Source: Henricia sp. BOLD:AAB3569
Taxonomy: Eukaryota > Echinodermata > Asteroidea > Spinulosida > Echinasteridae
DNA length: 64,000 bases
Reading direction: 5' to 3'
NCBI GenBank assembly: GCA_037783545.1
Contig: JBBELK010000455.1
Span: forward strand, 62,001-126,000
The notes beneath the pieces are model-generated. The model was not told the DNA's origin, made no database searches, and saw nothing but the letters and a program-made list of their open reading frames with translations. The position numbers and the translations under genes are program-made. This document shows positions 23,201 through 37,600 of this stretch, piece by piece; the first letter of the stretch is position 1, and every line of letters begins with the position of its first letter.

Positions 23201-25670
23201 TGCTTAACTGCGGTGATCAGACGGAAACCGGTGTATTCAATGTGGTATGGTCGTAGACGAAAGCTTAACAGGTTTGCGTAATTTGAAACGTTTACAGAAG
23301 AACAATATTTTACTAAAAACAAAAGTGCCTACGACACTCGGTATTCCCAGGTGGTCTCCCACCGAAGTACTGACCGAGCCCAACGTTGCTTAACTGCGGT
23401 GATCAGACGGGAACCGGTGTATTCAATGTGGTATGGTCGTAGACGAATGCTTAACAGGTTTGCGTAATTTTAAACGTTTACTGAAGAACAATATTTTACT
23501 CGACAAAACAAAAGTGCCTACGACACTCGGTATTCCCAGGTGGTCTCCCACCGAAGTACTGACCGAGCCCAACGTTGCTTAACTGCGGTGATCAGACGGA
23601 AACCGGTGTATTCAATGTGGTATGGTCGTAGACGAAAGCTTAACAGGTTTGCGTAATTTGAAACGTTTACAGAAGAACAATATTTTACTAAAAACAAAAG
23701 TGCCTACGACACTCGGTATTCCCAGGTGGTCTCCCACCGAAGTACTGACCGAGCCCAACGTTGCTTAACTGCGGTGATCAGACGGGAACCGGTGTATTCA
23801 ATGTGGTATGGTCGTAGACGAATGCTTAACAGGTTTGCGTAATTTTAAACGTTTACTGAAGAACAATATTTTACTCGACAAAACAAAAGTGCCTACGACA
23901 CTCGGTATTCCCAGGTGGTCTCCCACCGAAGTACTGACCGAGCCCAACGTTGCTTAACTGCGGTGATCAGACGGAAACCGGTGTATTCAATGTGGTATGG
24001 TCGTAGACGAAAGCTTAACAGGTTTGCGTAATTTGAAACGTTTACAGAAGAACAATATTTTACTAAAAACAATAGTGCCTACGACACTCGGTATTCCCAG
24101 GTGGTCTCCCACCGAAGTACTGACCGAGCCCAACGTTGCTTAACTGCGGTGATCAGACGGGAACCGGTGTATTCAATGTGGTATGGTCGTAGACGAATGC
24201 TTAACAGGTTTGCGTAATTTGAAACGTTTACAGAAGAACAATATTTTACTAAAAACAAAAGTGCCTACGACACTCGGTATTCCCAGGTGGTCTCCCACCG
24301 AAGTACTGACCGAGCCCAACGTTACTTAACTGCGGTGATCAGACGGGAACCGGTGTATTCAATGTGGTATGGTCGTAGACGAATGCTTGACAGGTTTGCG
24401 TAATTTTAAACGTTTACTGAAGAACAATATTTTACTCGACAAAACAAAAGTGCCTACGACACTCGGTATTCCCAGGTGGTCTCCCACCGAAGTACTGACC
24501 GAGCCCAACGTTGCTTAACTGCGGTGATCAGACGGGAACCAGTGTATTCAATGTGGTATGGTCGTAGACGAAAGCTTAACAGGTTTGCGTAATTTGAAAC
24601 GTTTACAGAAGAACAATATTTTACTAAAAACAAAAGTGCCTACGACACTCGGTATTCCCAGGTGGTCTCCCACCGAAGTACTGACCGAGCCCAACGTTGC
24701 TTAACTGCGGTGATCAGACGGGAACCGGTGTATTCAATGTGGTATGGTCGTAGACGAATGCTTAACAGGTTTGCGTAATTTTAAACGTTTACTGAAGAAC
24801 AATATTTTACTCGACAAAACAAAAGTGCCTACGACACTCGGTATTCCCAGGTGGTCTCCCACCGAAGTACTGACCGAGCCCAACGTTGCTTAACTGCGGT
24901 GATCAGACGGGAACCGGTGTATTCAATGTGGTATGGTCGTAGACGAAAGCTTAACAGGTTTGCGTAATTTGAAACGTTTACAGAAGAACAATATTTTACT
25001 AAAAACAAAAGTGCCTACGACACTCGGTATTCCCAGGTGGTCTCCCACCGAAGTACTGACCGAGCCCAACGTTGCTTAACTGCGGTGATCAGACGGGAAC
25101 CGGTGTATTCAATGTGGTATGGTCGTAGACGAATGCTTAACAGGTTTGCGTAATTTTAAACGTTTACTGAAGAACAATATTTTACTCGACAAAACAAAAG
25201 TGCCTACGACACTCGGTATTCCCAGGTGGTCTCCCGCCGAAGTACTGACCGAGCCCAACGTTGCTTAACTGCGGTGATCAGACGGGAACCAGTGTATTCA
25301 ATGTGGTATGGTCGTAGACGAAAGCTTAACAGGTTTGCGTAATTTGAAACGTTTACAGAAGAACAATATTTTACTAAAAACAAAAGTGCCTACGACACTC
25401 GGTATTCCCAGGTGGTCTCCCACCGAAGTACTGACCGAGCCCAACGTTGCTTAACTGCGGTGATCAGACGGGAACCAGTGTATTCAATGTGGTATGGTCG
25501 TAGACGAAAGCTTAACAGGTTTGCGTAATTTGAAACGTTTACAGAAGAACAATATTTTACTAAAAACAAAAGTGCCTACGACACTCGGTATTCCCAGGTG
25601 GTCTCCCACCGAAGTACTGACCGAGCCCAACGTTGCTTAACTGCGGTGATCAGACGGGAACCGGTGTATT
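20300..25670. repeat. Higher-order repeat: 2619-bp (fourteen-unit) duplication
   Basis: At least nine markers recur 2619 bp apart: GACGGAAACC at 20606/23225, 20981/23600 and 21356/23975; CAATAGTGCC at 21451/24070; ACGTTACTTAAC at 21705/24324; ATGCTTGACAGG at 21770/24389; CCAGTG at 21922/24541; CCCGCCG at 22617/25236. Pattern breaks set the edges at about 20.3 and 25.6 kb. Confidence 0.88.
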
Positions 25671-26169
25671 CAATGTGGTATGGTCGTAGACGAATGCTTA
25701 ACAGGTTTGCGTAATTTTAAACGTTTACTGAAGAACAATATTTTACTCGACAAAACAAAAGTGCCTACGACACTCGGTATTCCCAGGTGGTCTCCCACCG
25801 AAGTACTGACCGAGCCCAACGTTGCTTAACTGCGGTGATCAGACGGGAACCGGTGTATTCAATGTGGTATGGTCGTAGACGAAAGCTTAACAGGTTTGCG
25901 TAATTTGAAACGTTTACAGAAGAACAATATTTTACTAAAAACAAAAGTGCCTACGACACTCGGTATTCCCAGGTGGTCTCCCACCGAAGTACTGACCGAG
26001 CCCAACGTTGCTTAACTGCGGTGATCAGACGGGAACCGGTGTATTCAATGTGGTATGGTCGTAGACGAATGCTTAACAGGTTTGCGTAATTTTAAACGTT
26101 TACTGAAGAACAATATTTTACTCGACAAAACAAAAGTGCCTACGACACTCGGTATTCCCAGGTGGTCTC

Positions 26170-29100
26170 CCGCCGAAGTACTGACCGAGCCCAACGTTGC
26201 TTAACTGCGGTGATCAGACGGGAACCAGTGTATTCAATGTGGTATGGTCGTAGACGAAAGCTTAACAGGTTTGCGTAATTTGAAACGTTTACAGAAGAAC
26301 AATATTTTACTAAAAACAAAAGTGCCTACGACACTCGGTATTCCCAGGTGGTCTCCCACCGAAGTACTGACCGAGCCCAACGTTGCTTAACTGCGGTGAT
26401 CAGACTGGAACCGGTGTATTCAATGTGGTATGGTCGTAGACGAATGCTTAACAGGTTTGCGTAATTTTAAACGTTTACTGAAGAACAATATTTTACTCGA
26501 CAAAACAAAAGTGCCTACGACACTCGGTATTCCCAGGTGGTCTCCCACCGAAGTACTGACCGAGCCCAACGTTGCTTAACTGCGGTGATCAGACGGAAAC
26601 CGGTGTATTCAATGTGGTATGGTCGTAGACGAAAGCTTAACAGGTTTGCGTAATTTGAAACGTTTACAGAAGAACAATATTTTACTAAAAACAAAAGTGC
26701 CTACGACACTCGGTATTCCCAGGTGGTCTCCCACCGAAGTACTGACCGAGCCCAACGTTGCTTAACTGCGGTGATCAGACGGGAACCGGTGTATTCAATG
26801 TGGTATGGTCGTAGACGAATGCTTAACAGGTTTGCGTAATTTTAAACGTTTACTGAAGAACAATATTTTACTCGACAAAACAAAAGTGCCTACGACACTC
26901 GGTATTCCCAGGTGGTCTCCCACCGAAGTACTGACCGAGCCCAACGTTGCTTAACTGCGGTGATCAGACGGAAACCGGTGTATTCAATGTGGTATGGTCG
27001 TAGACGAAAGCTTAACAGGTTTGCGTAATTTGAAACGTTTACAGAAGAACAATATTTTACTAAAAACAAAAGTGCCTACGACACTCGGTATTCCCAGGTG
27101 GTCTCCCACCGAAGTACTGACCGAGCCCAACGTTGCTTAACTGCGGTGATCAGACGGGAACCGGTGTATTCAATGTGGTATGGTCGTAGACGAATGCTTA
27201 ACAGGTTTGCGTAATTTGAAACGTTTACAGAAGAACAATATTTTACTAAAAACAAAAGTGCCTACGACACTCGGTATTCCCAGGTGGTCTCCCACCGAAG
27301 TACTGACCGAGCCCAACGTTACTTAACTGCGGTGATCAGACGGGAACCGGTGTATTCAATGTGGTATGGTCGTAGACGAATACTTAACAGGTTTGCGTAA
27401 TTTTAAACGTTTACTGAAGAACAATATTTTACTCGACAAAACAAAAGTGCCTACGACACTCGGTATTCCCAGGTGGTCTCCCACCGAAGTACTGACCGAG
27501 CCCAACGTTGCTTAACTGCGGTGATCAGACGGGAACCAGTGTATTCAATGTGGTATGGTCGTAGACGAAAGCTTAACAGGTTTGCGTAATTTGAAACGTT
27601 TACAGAAGAACAATATTTTACTAAAAACAAAAGTGCCTACGACACTCGGTATTCCCAGGTGGTCTCCCACCGAAGTACTGACCGAGCCCAACGTTGCTTA
27701 ACTGCGGTGATCAGACGGGAACCGGTGTATTCAATGTGGTATGGTCGTAGACGAATGCTTAACAGGTTTGCGTAATTTTAAACGTTTACTGAAGAACAAT
27801 ATTTTACTCGACAAAACAAAAGTGCCTACGACACTCGGTATTCCCAGGTGGTCTCCCACCGAAGTACTGACCGAGCCCAACGTTGCTTAACTGCGGTGAT
27901 CAGACGGGAACCGGTGTATTCAATGTGGTATGGTCGTAGACGAAAGCTTAACAGGTTTGCGTAATTTGAAACGTTTACAGAAGAACAATATTTTACTAAA
28001 AACAAAAGTGCCTACGACACTCGGTATTCCCAGGTGGTCTCCCACCGAAGTACTGACCGAGCCCAACGTTGCTTAACTGCGGTGATCAGACTGGAACCGG
28101 TGTATTCAATGTGGTATGGTCGTAGACGAATGCTTAACAGGTTTGCGTAATTTTAAACGTTTACTGAAGAACAATATTTTACTCGACAAAACAAAAGTGC
28201 CTACGACACTCGGTATTCCCAGGTGGTCTCCCACCGAAGTACTGACCGAGCCCAACGTTGCTTAACTGCGGTGATCAGACGGAAACCGGTGTATTCAATG
28301 TGGTATGGTCGTAGACGAAAGCTTAACAGGTTTGCGTAATTTGAAACGTTTACAGAAGAACAATATTTTACTAAAAACAAAAGTGCCTACGACACTCGGT
28401 ATTCCCAGGTGGTCTCCCACCGAAGTACTGACCGAGCCCAACGTTGCTTAACTGCGGTGATCAGACGGGAACCGGTGTATTCAATGTGGTATGGTCGTAG
28501 ACGAATGCTTAACAGGTTTGCGTAATTTTAAACGTTTACTGAAGAACAATATTTTACTCGACAAAACAAAAGTGCCTACGACACTCGGTATTCCCAGGTG
28601 GTCTCCCACCGAAGTACTGACCGAGCCCAACGTTGCTTAACTGCGGTGATCAGACGGAAACCGGTGTATTCAATGTGGTATGGTCGTAGACGAAAGCTTA
28701 ACAGGTTTGCGTAATTTGAAACGTTTACAGAAGAACAATATTTTACTAAAAACAAAAGTGCCTACGACACTCGGTATTCCCAGGTGGTCTCCCACCGAAG
28801 TACTGACCGAGCCCAACGTTGCTTAACTGCGGTGATCAGACGGGAACCGGTGTATTCAATGTGGTATGGTCGTAGACGAATGCTTAACAGGTTTGCGTAA
28901 TTTGAAACGTTTACAGAAGAACAATATTTTACTAAAAACAAAAGTGCCTACGACACTCGGTATTCCCAGGTGGTCTCCCACCGAAGTACTGACCGAGCCC
29001 AACGTTACTTAACTGCGGTGATCAGACGGGAACCGGTGTATTCAATGTGGTATGGTCGTAGACGAATGCTTAACAGGTTTGCGTAATTTTAAACGTTTAC

Positions 29101-32100
29101 TGAAGAACAATATTTTACTCGACAAAACAAAAGTGCCTACGACACTCGGTATTCCCAGGTGGTCTCCCACCGAAGTACTGACCGAGCCCAACGTTGCTTA
29201 ACTGCGGTGATCAGACGGGAACCAGTGTATTCAATGTGGTATGGTCGTAGACGAAAGCTTAACAGGTTTGCGTAATTTGAAACGTTTACAGAAGAACAAT
29301 ATTTTACTAAAAACAAAAGTGCCTACGACACTCGGTATTCCCAGGTGGTCTCCCACCGAAGTACTGACCGAGCCCAACGTTGCTTAACTGCGGTGATCAG
29401 ACGGGAACCGGTGTATTCAATGTGGTATGGTCGTAGACGAATGCTTAACAGGTTTGCGTAATTTTAAACGTTTACTGAAGAACAATATTTTACTCGACAA
29501 AACAAAAGTGCCTACGACACTCGGTATTCCCAGGTGGTCTCCCACCGAAGTACTGACCGAGCCCAACGTTGCTTAACTGCGGTGATCAGACGGGAACCGG
29601 TGTATTCAATGTGGTATGGTCGTAGACGAAAGCTTAACAGGTTTGCGTAATTTGAAACGTTTACAGAAGAACAATATTTTACTAAAAACAAAAGTGCCTA
29701 CGACACTCGGTATTCCCAGGTGGTCTCCCACCGAAGTACTGACCGAGCCCAACGTTGCTTAACTGCGGTGATCAGACGGGAACCGGTGTATTCAATGTGG
29801 TATGGTCGTAGACGAATGCTTAACAGGTTTGCGTAATTTGAAACGTTTACAGAAGAACAATATTTTACTAAAAACAAAAGTGCCTACGACACTCGGTATT
29901 CCCAGGTGGTCTCCCACCGAAGTACTGACCGAGCCCAACGTTGCTTAACTGCGGTGATCAGACGGGAACCGGTGTATTCAATGTGGTATGGTCGTAGACG
30001 AAAGCTTAACAGGTTTGCGTAATTTGAAACGTTTACAGAAGAACAATATTTTACTAAAAACAAAAGTGCCTACGACACTCGGTATTCCCAGGTGGTCTCC
30101 CACCGAAGTACTGACCGAGCCCAACGTTGCTTAACTGCGGTGATCAGACGGGAACCGGTGTATTCAATGTGGTATGGTCGTAGACGAATGCTTAACAGGT
30201 TTGCGTAATTTTAAACGTTTACTGAAGAACAATATTTTACTCGACAAAACAAAAGTGCCTACGACACTCGGTATTCCCAGGTGGTCTCCCGCCGAAGTAC
30301 TGACCGAGCCCAACGTTGCTTAACTGCGGTGATCAGACGGGAACCAGTGTATTCAATGTGGTATGGTCGTAGACGAAAGCTTAACAGGTTTGCGTAATTT
30401 GAAACGTTTACAGAAGAACAATATTTTACTAAAAACAAAAGTGCCTACGACACTCGGTATTCCCAGGTGGTCTCCCACCGAAGTACTGACCGAGCCCAAC
30501 GTTGCTTAACTGCGGTGATCAGACTGGAACCGGTGTATTCAATGTGGTATGGTCGTAGACGAATGCTTAACAGGTTTGCGTAATTTTAAACGTTTACTGA
30601 AGAACAATATTTTACTCGACAAAACAAAAGTGCCTACGACACTCGGTATTCCCAGGTGGTCTCCCACCGAAGTACTGACCGAGCCCAACGTTGCTTAACT
30701 GCGGTGATCAGACGGAAACCGGTGTATTCAATGTGGTATGGTCGTAGACGAAAGCTTAACAGGTTTGCGTAATTTGAAACGTTTACAGAAGAACAATATT
30801 TTACTAAAAACAAAAGTGCCTACGACACTCGGTATTCCCAGGTGGTCTCCCACCGAAGTACTGACCGAGCCCAACGTTGCTTAACTGCGGTGATCAGACG
30901 GGAACCGGTGTATTCAATGTGGTATGGTCGTAGACGAATGCTTAACAGGTTTGCGTAATTTTAAACGTTTACTGAAGAACAATATTTTACTCGACAAAAC
31001 AAAAGTGCCTACGACACTCGGTATTCCCAGGTGGTCTCCCACCGAAGTACTGACCGAGCCCAACGTTGCTTAACTGCGGTGATCAGACGGAAACCGGTGT
31101 ATTCAATGTGGTATGGTCGTAGACGAAAGCTTAACAGGTTTGCGTAATTTGAAACGTTTACAGAAGAACAATATTTTACTAAAAACAAAAGTGCCTACGA
31201 CACTCGGTATTCCCAGGTGGTCTCCCACCGAAGTACTGACCGAGCCCAACGTTGCTTAACTGCGGTGATCAGACGGGAACCGGTGTATTCAATGTGGTAT
31301 GGTCGTAGACGAATGCTTAACAGGTTTGCGTAATTTGAAACGTTTACAGAAGAACAATATTTTACTAAAAACAAAAGTGCCTACGACACTCGGTATTCCC
31401 AGGTGGTCTCCCACCGAAGTACTGACCGAGCCCAACGTTACTTAACTGCGGTGATCAGACGGGAACCGGTGTATTCAATGTGGTATGGTCGTAGACGAAT
31501 GCTTAACAGGTTTGCGTAATTTTAAACGTTTACTGAAGAATAATATTTTACTCGACAAAACAAAAGTGCCTACGACACTCGGTATTCCCAGGTGGTCTCC
31601 CACCGAAGTACTGACCGAGCCCAACGTTGCTTAACTGCGGTGATCAGACGGGAACCAGTGTATTCAATGTGGTATGGTCGTAGACGAAAGCTTAACAGGT
31701 TTGCGTAATTTGAAACGTTTACAGAAGAACAATATTTTACTAAAAACAAAAGTGCCTACGACACTCGGTATTCCCAGGTGGTCTCCCACCGAAGTACTGA
31801 CCGAACCCAACGTTGCTTAACTGCGGTGATCAGACGGGAACCGGTGTATTCAATGTGGTATGGTCGTAGACGAATGCTTAACAGGTTTGCGTAATTTTAA
31901 ACGTTTACTGAAGAACAATATTTTACTCGACAAAACAAAAGTGCCTACGACACTCGGTATTCCCAGGTGGTCTCCCACCGAAGTACTGACCGAGCCCAAC
32001 GTTGCTTAACTGCGGTGATCAGACGGAAACCGGTGTATTCAATGTGGTATGGTCGTAGACGAAAGCTTAACAGGTTTGCGTAATTTGAAACGTTTACAGA

Positions 32101-34610
32101 AGAACACTATTTTACTAAAAACAAAAGTGCCTACGACACTCGGTATTCCCAGGTGGTCTCCCACCGAAGTACTGACCGAGCCCAACGTTGCTTAACTGCG
32201 GTGATCAGACGGGAACCGGTGTATTCAATGTGGTATGGTCGTAGACGAATGCTTAACAGGTTTGCGTAATTTGAAACGTTTACAGAAGAACAATATTTTA
32301 CTAAAAACAAAAGTGCCTACGACACTCGGTATTCCCAGGTGGTCTCCCACCGAAGTACTGACCGAGCCCAACGTTGCTTAACTGCGGTGATCAGACGGAA
32401 ACCGGTGTATTCAATGTGGTATGGTCGTAGACGAAAGCTTAACAGGTTTGCGTAATTTGAAACGTTTACAGAAGAACAATATTTTACTAAAAACAAAAGT
32501 GCCTACGACACTCGGTATTCCCAGGTGGTCTCCCACCGAAGTACTGACCGAGCCCAACGTTGCTTAACTGCGGTGATCAGACGGGAACCGGTGTATTCAA
32601 TGTGGTATGGTCGTAGACGAATGCTTAACAGGTTTGCGTAATTTGAAACGTTTACAGAAGAACAATATTTTACTAAAAACAAAAGTGCCTACGACACTCG
32701 GTATTCCCAGGTGGTCTCCCACCAAAGTACTGACCGAGCCCAACGTTACTTAACTGCGGTGATCAGACGGGAACCGGTGTATTCAATGTGGTATGGTCGT
32801 AGACGAATGCTTAACAGGTTTGCGTAATTTTAAACGTTTACTGAAGAACAATATTTTACTAAAAACAAAAGTGCCTACGACACTCGGTATTCCCAGGTGG
32901 TCTCCCACCGAAGTACTGACCGAGCCCAACGTTGCTTAACTGCGGTGATCAGACGGGAACCGGTGTATTCAATGTGGTATGGTCGTAGACGAAAGCTTAA
33001 CAGGTTTGCGTAATTTGAAACGTTTACAGAAGAACAATATTTTACTAAAAACAAAAGTGCCTACGACACTCGGTATTCCCAGGTGGTCTCCCACCGAAGT
33101 ACTGACCGAGCCCAACGTTGCTTAACTGCGGTGATCAGACGGGAACCGGTGTATTCAATGTGGTATGGTCGTAGACGAATGCTTAACAGGTTTGCGTAAT
33201 TTTAAACGTTTACTGAAGAACAATATTTTACTCGACAAAACAAAAGTGCCTACGACACTCGGTATTCCCAGGTGGTCTCCCGCCGAAGTACTGACCGAGC
33301 CCAACGTTGCTTAACTGTGGTGATCAGACGGGAACCAGTGTATTCAATGTGGTATGGTCGTAGACGAAAGCTTAACAGGTTTGCGTAATTTGAAACGTTT
33401 ACAGAAGAACAATATTTTACTAAAAACAAAAGTGCCTACGACACTCGGTATTCCCAGGTGGTCTCCCACCGAAGTACTGACCGAGCCCAACGTTGCTTAA
33501 CTGCGGTGATCAGACTGGAACCGGTGTATTCAATGTGGTATGGTCGTAGACGAATGCTTAACAGGTTTGCGTAATTTTAAACGTTTACTGAAGAACAATA
33601 TTTTACTCGACAAAACAAAAGTGCCTACGACACTCGGTATTCCCAGGTGGTCTCCCACCGAAGTACTGACCGAGCCCAACGTTGCTTAACTGCGGTGATC
33701 AGACGGAAACCGGTGTATTCAATGTGGTATGGTCGTAGACGAAAGCTTAACAGGTTTGCGTAATTTGAAACGTTTACAGAAGAACAATATTTTACTAAAA
33801 ACAAAAGTGCCTACGACACTCGGTATTCCCAGGTGGTCTCCCACCGAAGTACTGACCGAGCCCAACGTTGCTTAACTGCGGTGATCAGACGGGAACCGGT
33901 GTATTCAATGTGGTATGGTCGTAGACGAATGCTTAACAGGTTTGCGTAATTTTAAACGTTTACTGAAGAACAATATTTTACTCGACAAAACAAAAGTGCC
34001 TACGACACTCGGTATTCCCAGGTGGTCTCCCACCGAAGTACTGACCGAACCCAACGTTGCTTAACTGCGGTGATCAGACGGAAACCGGTGTATTCAATGT
34101 GGTATGGTCGTAGACGAAAGCTTAACAGGTTTGCGTAATTTGAAACGTTTACAGAAGAACAATATTTTACTAAAAACAAAAGTGCCTACGACACTCGGTA
34201 TTCCCAGGTGGTCTCCCACCGAAGTACTGACCGAGCCCAACGTTGCTTAACTGCGGTGATCAGACGGGAACCGGTGTATTCAATGTGGTATGGTCGTAGA
34301 CGAATGCTTAACAGGTTTGCGTAATTTGAAACGTTTACAGAAGAACAATATTTTACTAAAAACAAAAGTGCCTACGACACTCGGTATTCCCAGGTGGTCT
34401 CCCACCGAAGTACTGACCGAGCCCAACGTTACTTAACTGCGGTGATCAGACGGGAACCGGTGTATTCAATGTGGTATGGTCGTAGACGAATGCTTAACAG
34501 GTTTGCGTAATTTTAAACGTTTACTGAAGAACAATATTTTACTCGACAAAACAAAAGTGCCTACGACACTCGGTATTCCCAGGTGGTCTCCCACCGAAGT
34601 ACTGACCGAG
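26170..34610. repeat. Nested higher-order repeats, spacings 1686, 2433 and 2991 bp
   Basis: The variant CAGACTGGAACC occurs at 26406, 28092, 30525 and 33516, and ACGTTACTTAAC occurs at 27321, 29007, 31440 and 34431. The two ladders have identical steps (1686, 2433, 2991 bp, or 9, 13 and 16 units), so whole segments were copied. An additional ACGTTACTTAAC near 32751 shows a further internal rearrangement. Confidence 0.8.
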
Positions 34611-37600
34611 CCCAACGTTGCTTAACTGCGGTGATCAGACGGGAACCAGTGTATTCAATGTGGTATGGTCGTAGACGAAAGCTTAACAGGTTTGCGTAAT
34701 TTGAAACGTTTACAGAAGAACAATATTTTACTAAAAACAAAAGTGCCTACGACACTCGGTATTCCCAGGTGGTCTCCCACCGAAGTACTGACCGAACCCA
34801 ACGTTGCTTAACTGCGGTGATCAGACGGGAACCGGTGTATTCAATGTGGTATGGTCGTAGACGAATGCTTAACAGGTTTGCGTAATTTTAAACGTTTACT
34901 GAAGAACAATATTTTACTCGACAAAACAAAAGTGCCTACGACACTCGGTATTCCCAGGTGGTCTCCCACCGAAGTACTGACCGAGCCCAACGTTGCTTAA
35001 CTGCGGTGATCAGACGGGAACCGGTGTATTCAATGTGGTATGGTCGTAGACGAAAGCTTAACAGGTTTGCGTAATTTGAAACGTTTACAGAAGAACAATA
35101 TTTTACTAAAAACAAAAGTGCCTACGACACTCGGTATTCCCAGGTGGTCTCCCACCGAAGTACTGACCGAGCCCAACGTTGCTTAACTGCGGTGATCAGA
35201 CGGGAACCGGTGTATTCAATGTGGTATGGTCGTAGACGAATGCTTAACAGGTTTGCGTAATTTGAAACGTTTACAGAAGAACAATATTTTACTAAAAACA
35301 AAAGTGCCTACGACACTCGGTATTCCCAGGTGGTCTCCCACCGAAGTACTGACCGAGCCCAACGTTGCTTAACTGCGGTGATCAGACGGGAACCGGTGTA
35401 TTCAATGTGGTATGGTCGTAGACGAAAGCTTAACAGGTTTGCGTAATTTGAAACGTTTACAGAAGAACAATATTTTACTAAAAACAAAAGTGCCTACGAC
35501 ACTCGGTATTCCCAGGTGGTCTCCCACCGAAGTACTGACCGAGCCCAACGTTGCTTAACTGCGGTGATCAGACGGGAACCGGTGTATTCAATGTGGTATG
35601 GTCGTAGACGAATGCTTAACAGGTTTGCGTAATTTTAAACGTTTACTGAAGAACAATATTTTACTCGACAAAACAAAAGTGCCTACGACACTCGGTATTC
35701 CCAGGTGGTCTCCCGCCGAAGTACTGACCGAGCCCAACGTTGCTTAACTGCGGTGATCAGACGGGAACCAGTGTATTCAATGTGGTATGGTCGTAGACGA
35801 AAGCTTAACAGGTTTGCGTAATTTGAAACGTTTACAGAAGAACAATATTTTACTAAAAACAAAAGTGCCTACGACACTCGGTATTCCCAGGTGGTCTCCC
35901 ACCGAAGTACTGACCGAGCCCAACGTTGCTTAACTGCGGTGATCAGACGGGAACCGGTGTATTCAATGTGGTATGGTCGTAGACGAATGCTTAACAGGTT
36001 TGCGTAATTTTAAACGTTTACTGAAGAACAATATTTTACTCGACAAAACAAAAGTGCCTACAACACTCGGTATTCCCAGGTGGTCTCCCACCGAAGTACT
36101 GACCGAGCCCAACGTTGCTTAACTGCGGTGATCAGACGGGAACCAGTGTATTCAATGTGGTATGGTCGTAGACGAAAGCTTAACAGGTTTGCGTAATTTG
36201 AAACGTTTACAGAAGAACAATATTTTACTAAAAACAAAAGTGCCTACGACACTCGGTATTCCCAGGTGGTCTCCCACCGAAGTACTGACCGAGCCCAACG
36301 TTGCTTAACTGCGGTGATCAGACGGGAACCGCTGTATTCAATGTGGTATGGTCGTAGACGAAAGCTTAACAGGTTTGCGTAATTTGAAACGTTTACAGAA
36401 GAACAATATTTTACTAAAAACAAAAGTGCCTACGACACTCGGTATTCCCAGGTGGTCTCCCACCGAAGTACTGACCGAGCCCAACGTTGCTTAACTGCGG
36501 TGATCAGACGGGAACCGGTGTATTCAATGTGGTATGGTCGTAGACGAATGCTTAACAGGTTTGCGTAATTTTAAACGTTTACTGAAGAACAATATTTTAC
36601 TCGACAAAACAAAAGTGCCTACGACACTCGGTATTCCCAGGTGGTCTCCCACCGAAGTACTGACCGAACCCAACGTTGCTTAACTGCGGTGATCAGACGG
36701 GAACCGGTGTATTCAATGTGGTATGGTCGTAGACGAAAGCTTAACAGGTTTGCGTAATTTGAAACGTTTACAGAAGAACAATATTTTACTAAAAACAAAA
36801 GTGCCTACGACACTCGGTATTCCCAGGTGGTCTCCCACCGAAGTACTGACCGAGCCCAACGTTGCTTAACTGCGGTGATCAGACGGGAACCGGTGTATTC
36901 AATGTGGTATGGTCGTAGACGAATGCTTAACAGGTTTGCGTAATTTTAAACGTTTACTGAAGAACAATATTTTACTCGACAAAACAAAAGTGCCTACGAC
37001 ACTCGGTATTCCCAGGTGGTCTCCCACCGAAGTACTGACCGAGCCCAACGTTGCTTAACTGCGGTGATCAGACGGGAACCGGTGTATTCAATGTGGTATG
37101 GTCGTAGACGAAAGCTTAACAGGTTTGCGTAATTTGAAACGTTTACAGAAGAACAATATTTTACTAAAAACAAAAGTGCCTACGACACTCGGTATTCCCA
37201 GGTGGTCTCCCACCGAAGTACTGACCGAGCCCAACGTTGCTTAACTGCGGTGATCAGACGGGAACCGGTGTATTCAATGTGGTATGGTCGTAGACGAATG
37301 CTTAACAGGTTTGCGTAATTTTAAACGTTTACTGAAGAACAATATTTTACTCGACAAAACAAAAGTGCCTACGACACTCGGTATTCCCAGGTGGTCTCCC
37401 ACCGAAGTACTGACCGAGCCCAACGTTGCTTAACTGCGGTGATCAGACGGGAACCGGTGTATTCAATGTGGTATGGTCGTAGACGAAAGCTTAACAGGTT
37501 TGCGTAATTTGAAACGTTTACAGAAGAACAATATTTTACTAAAAACAAAAGTGCCTACGACACTCGGTATTCCCAGGTGGTCTCCCACCGAAGTACTGAC

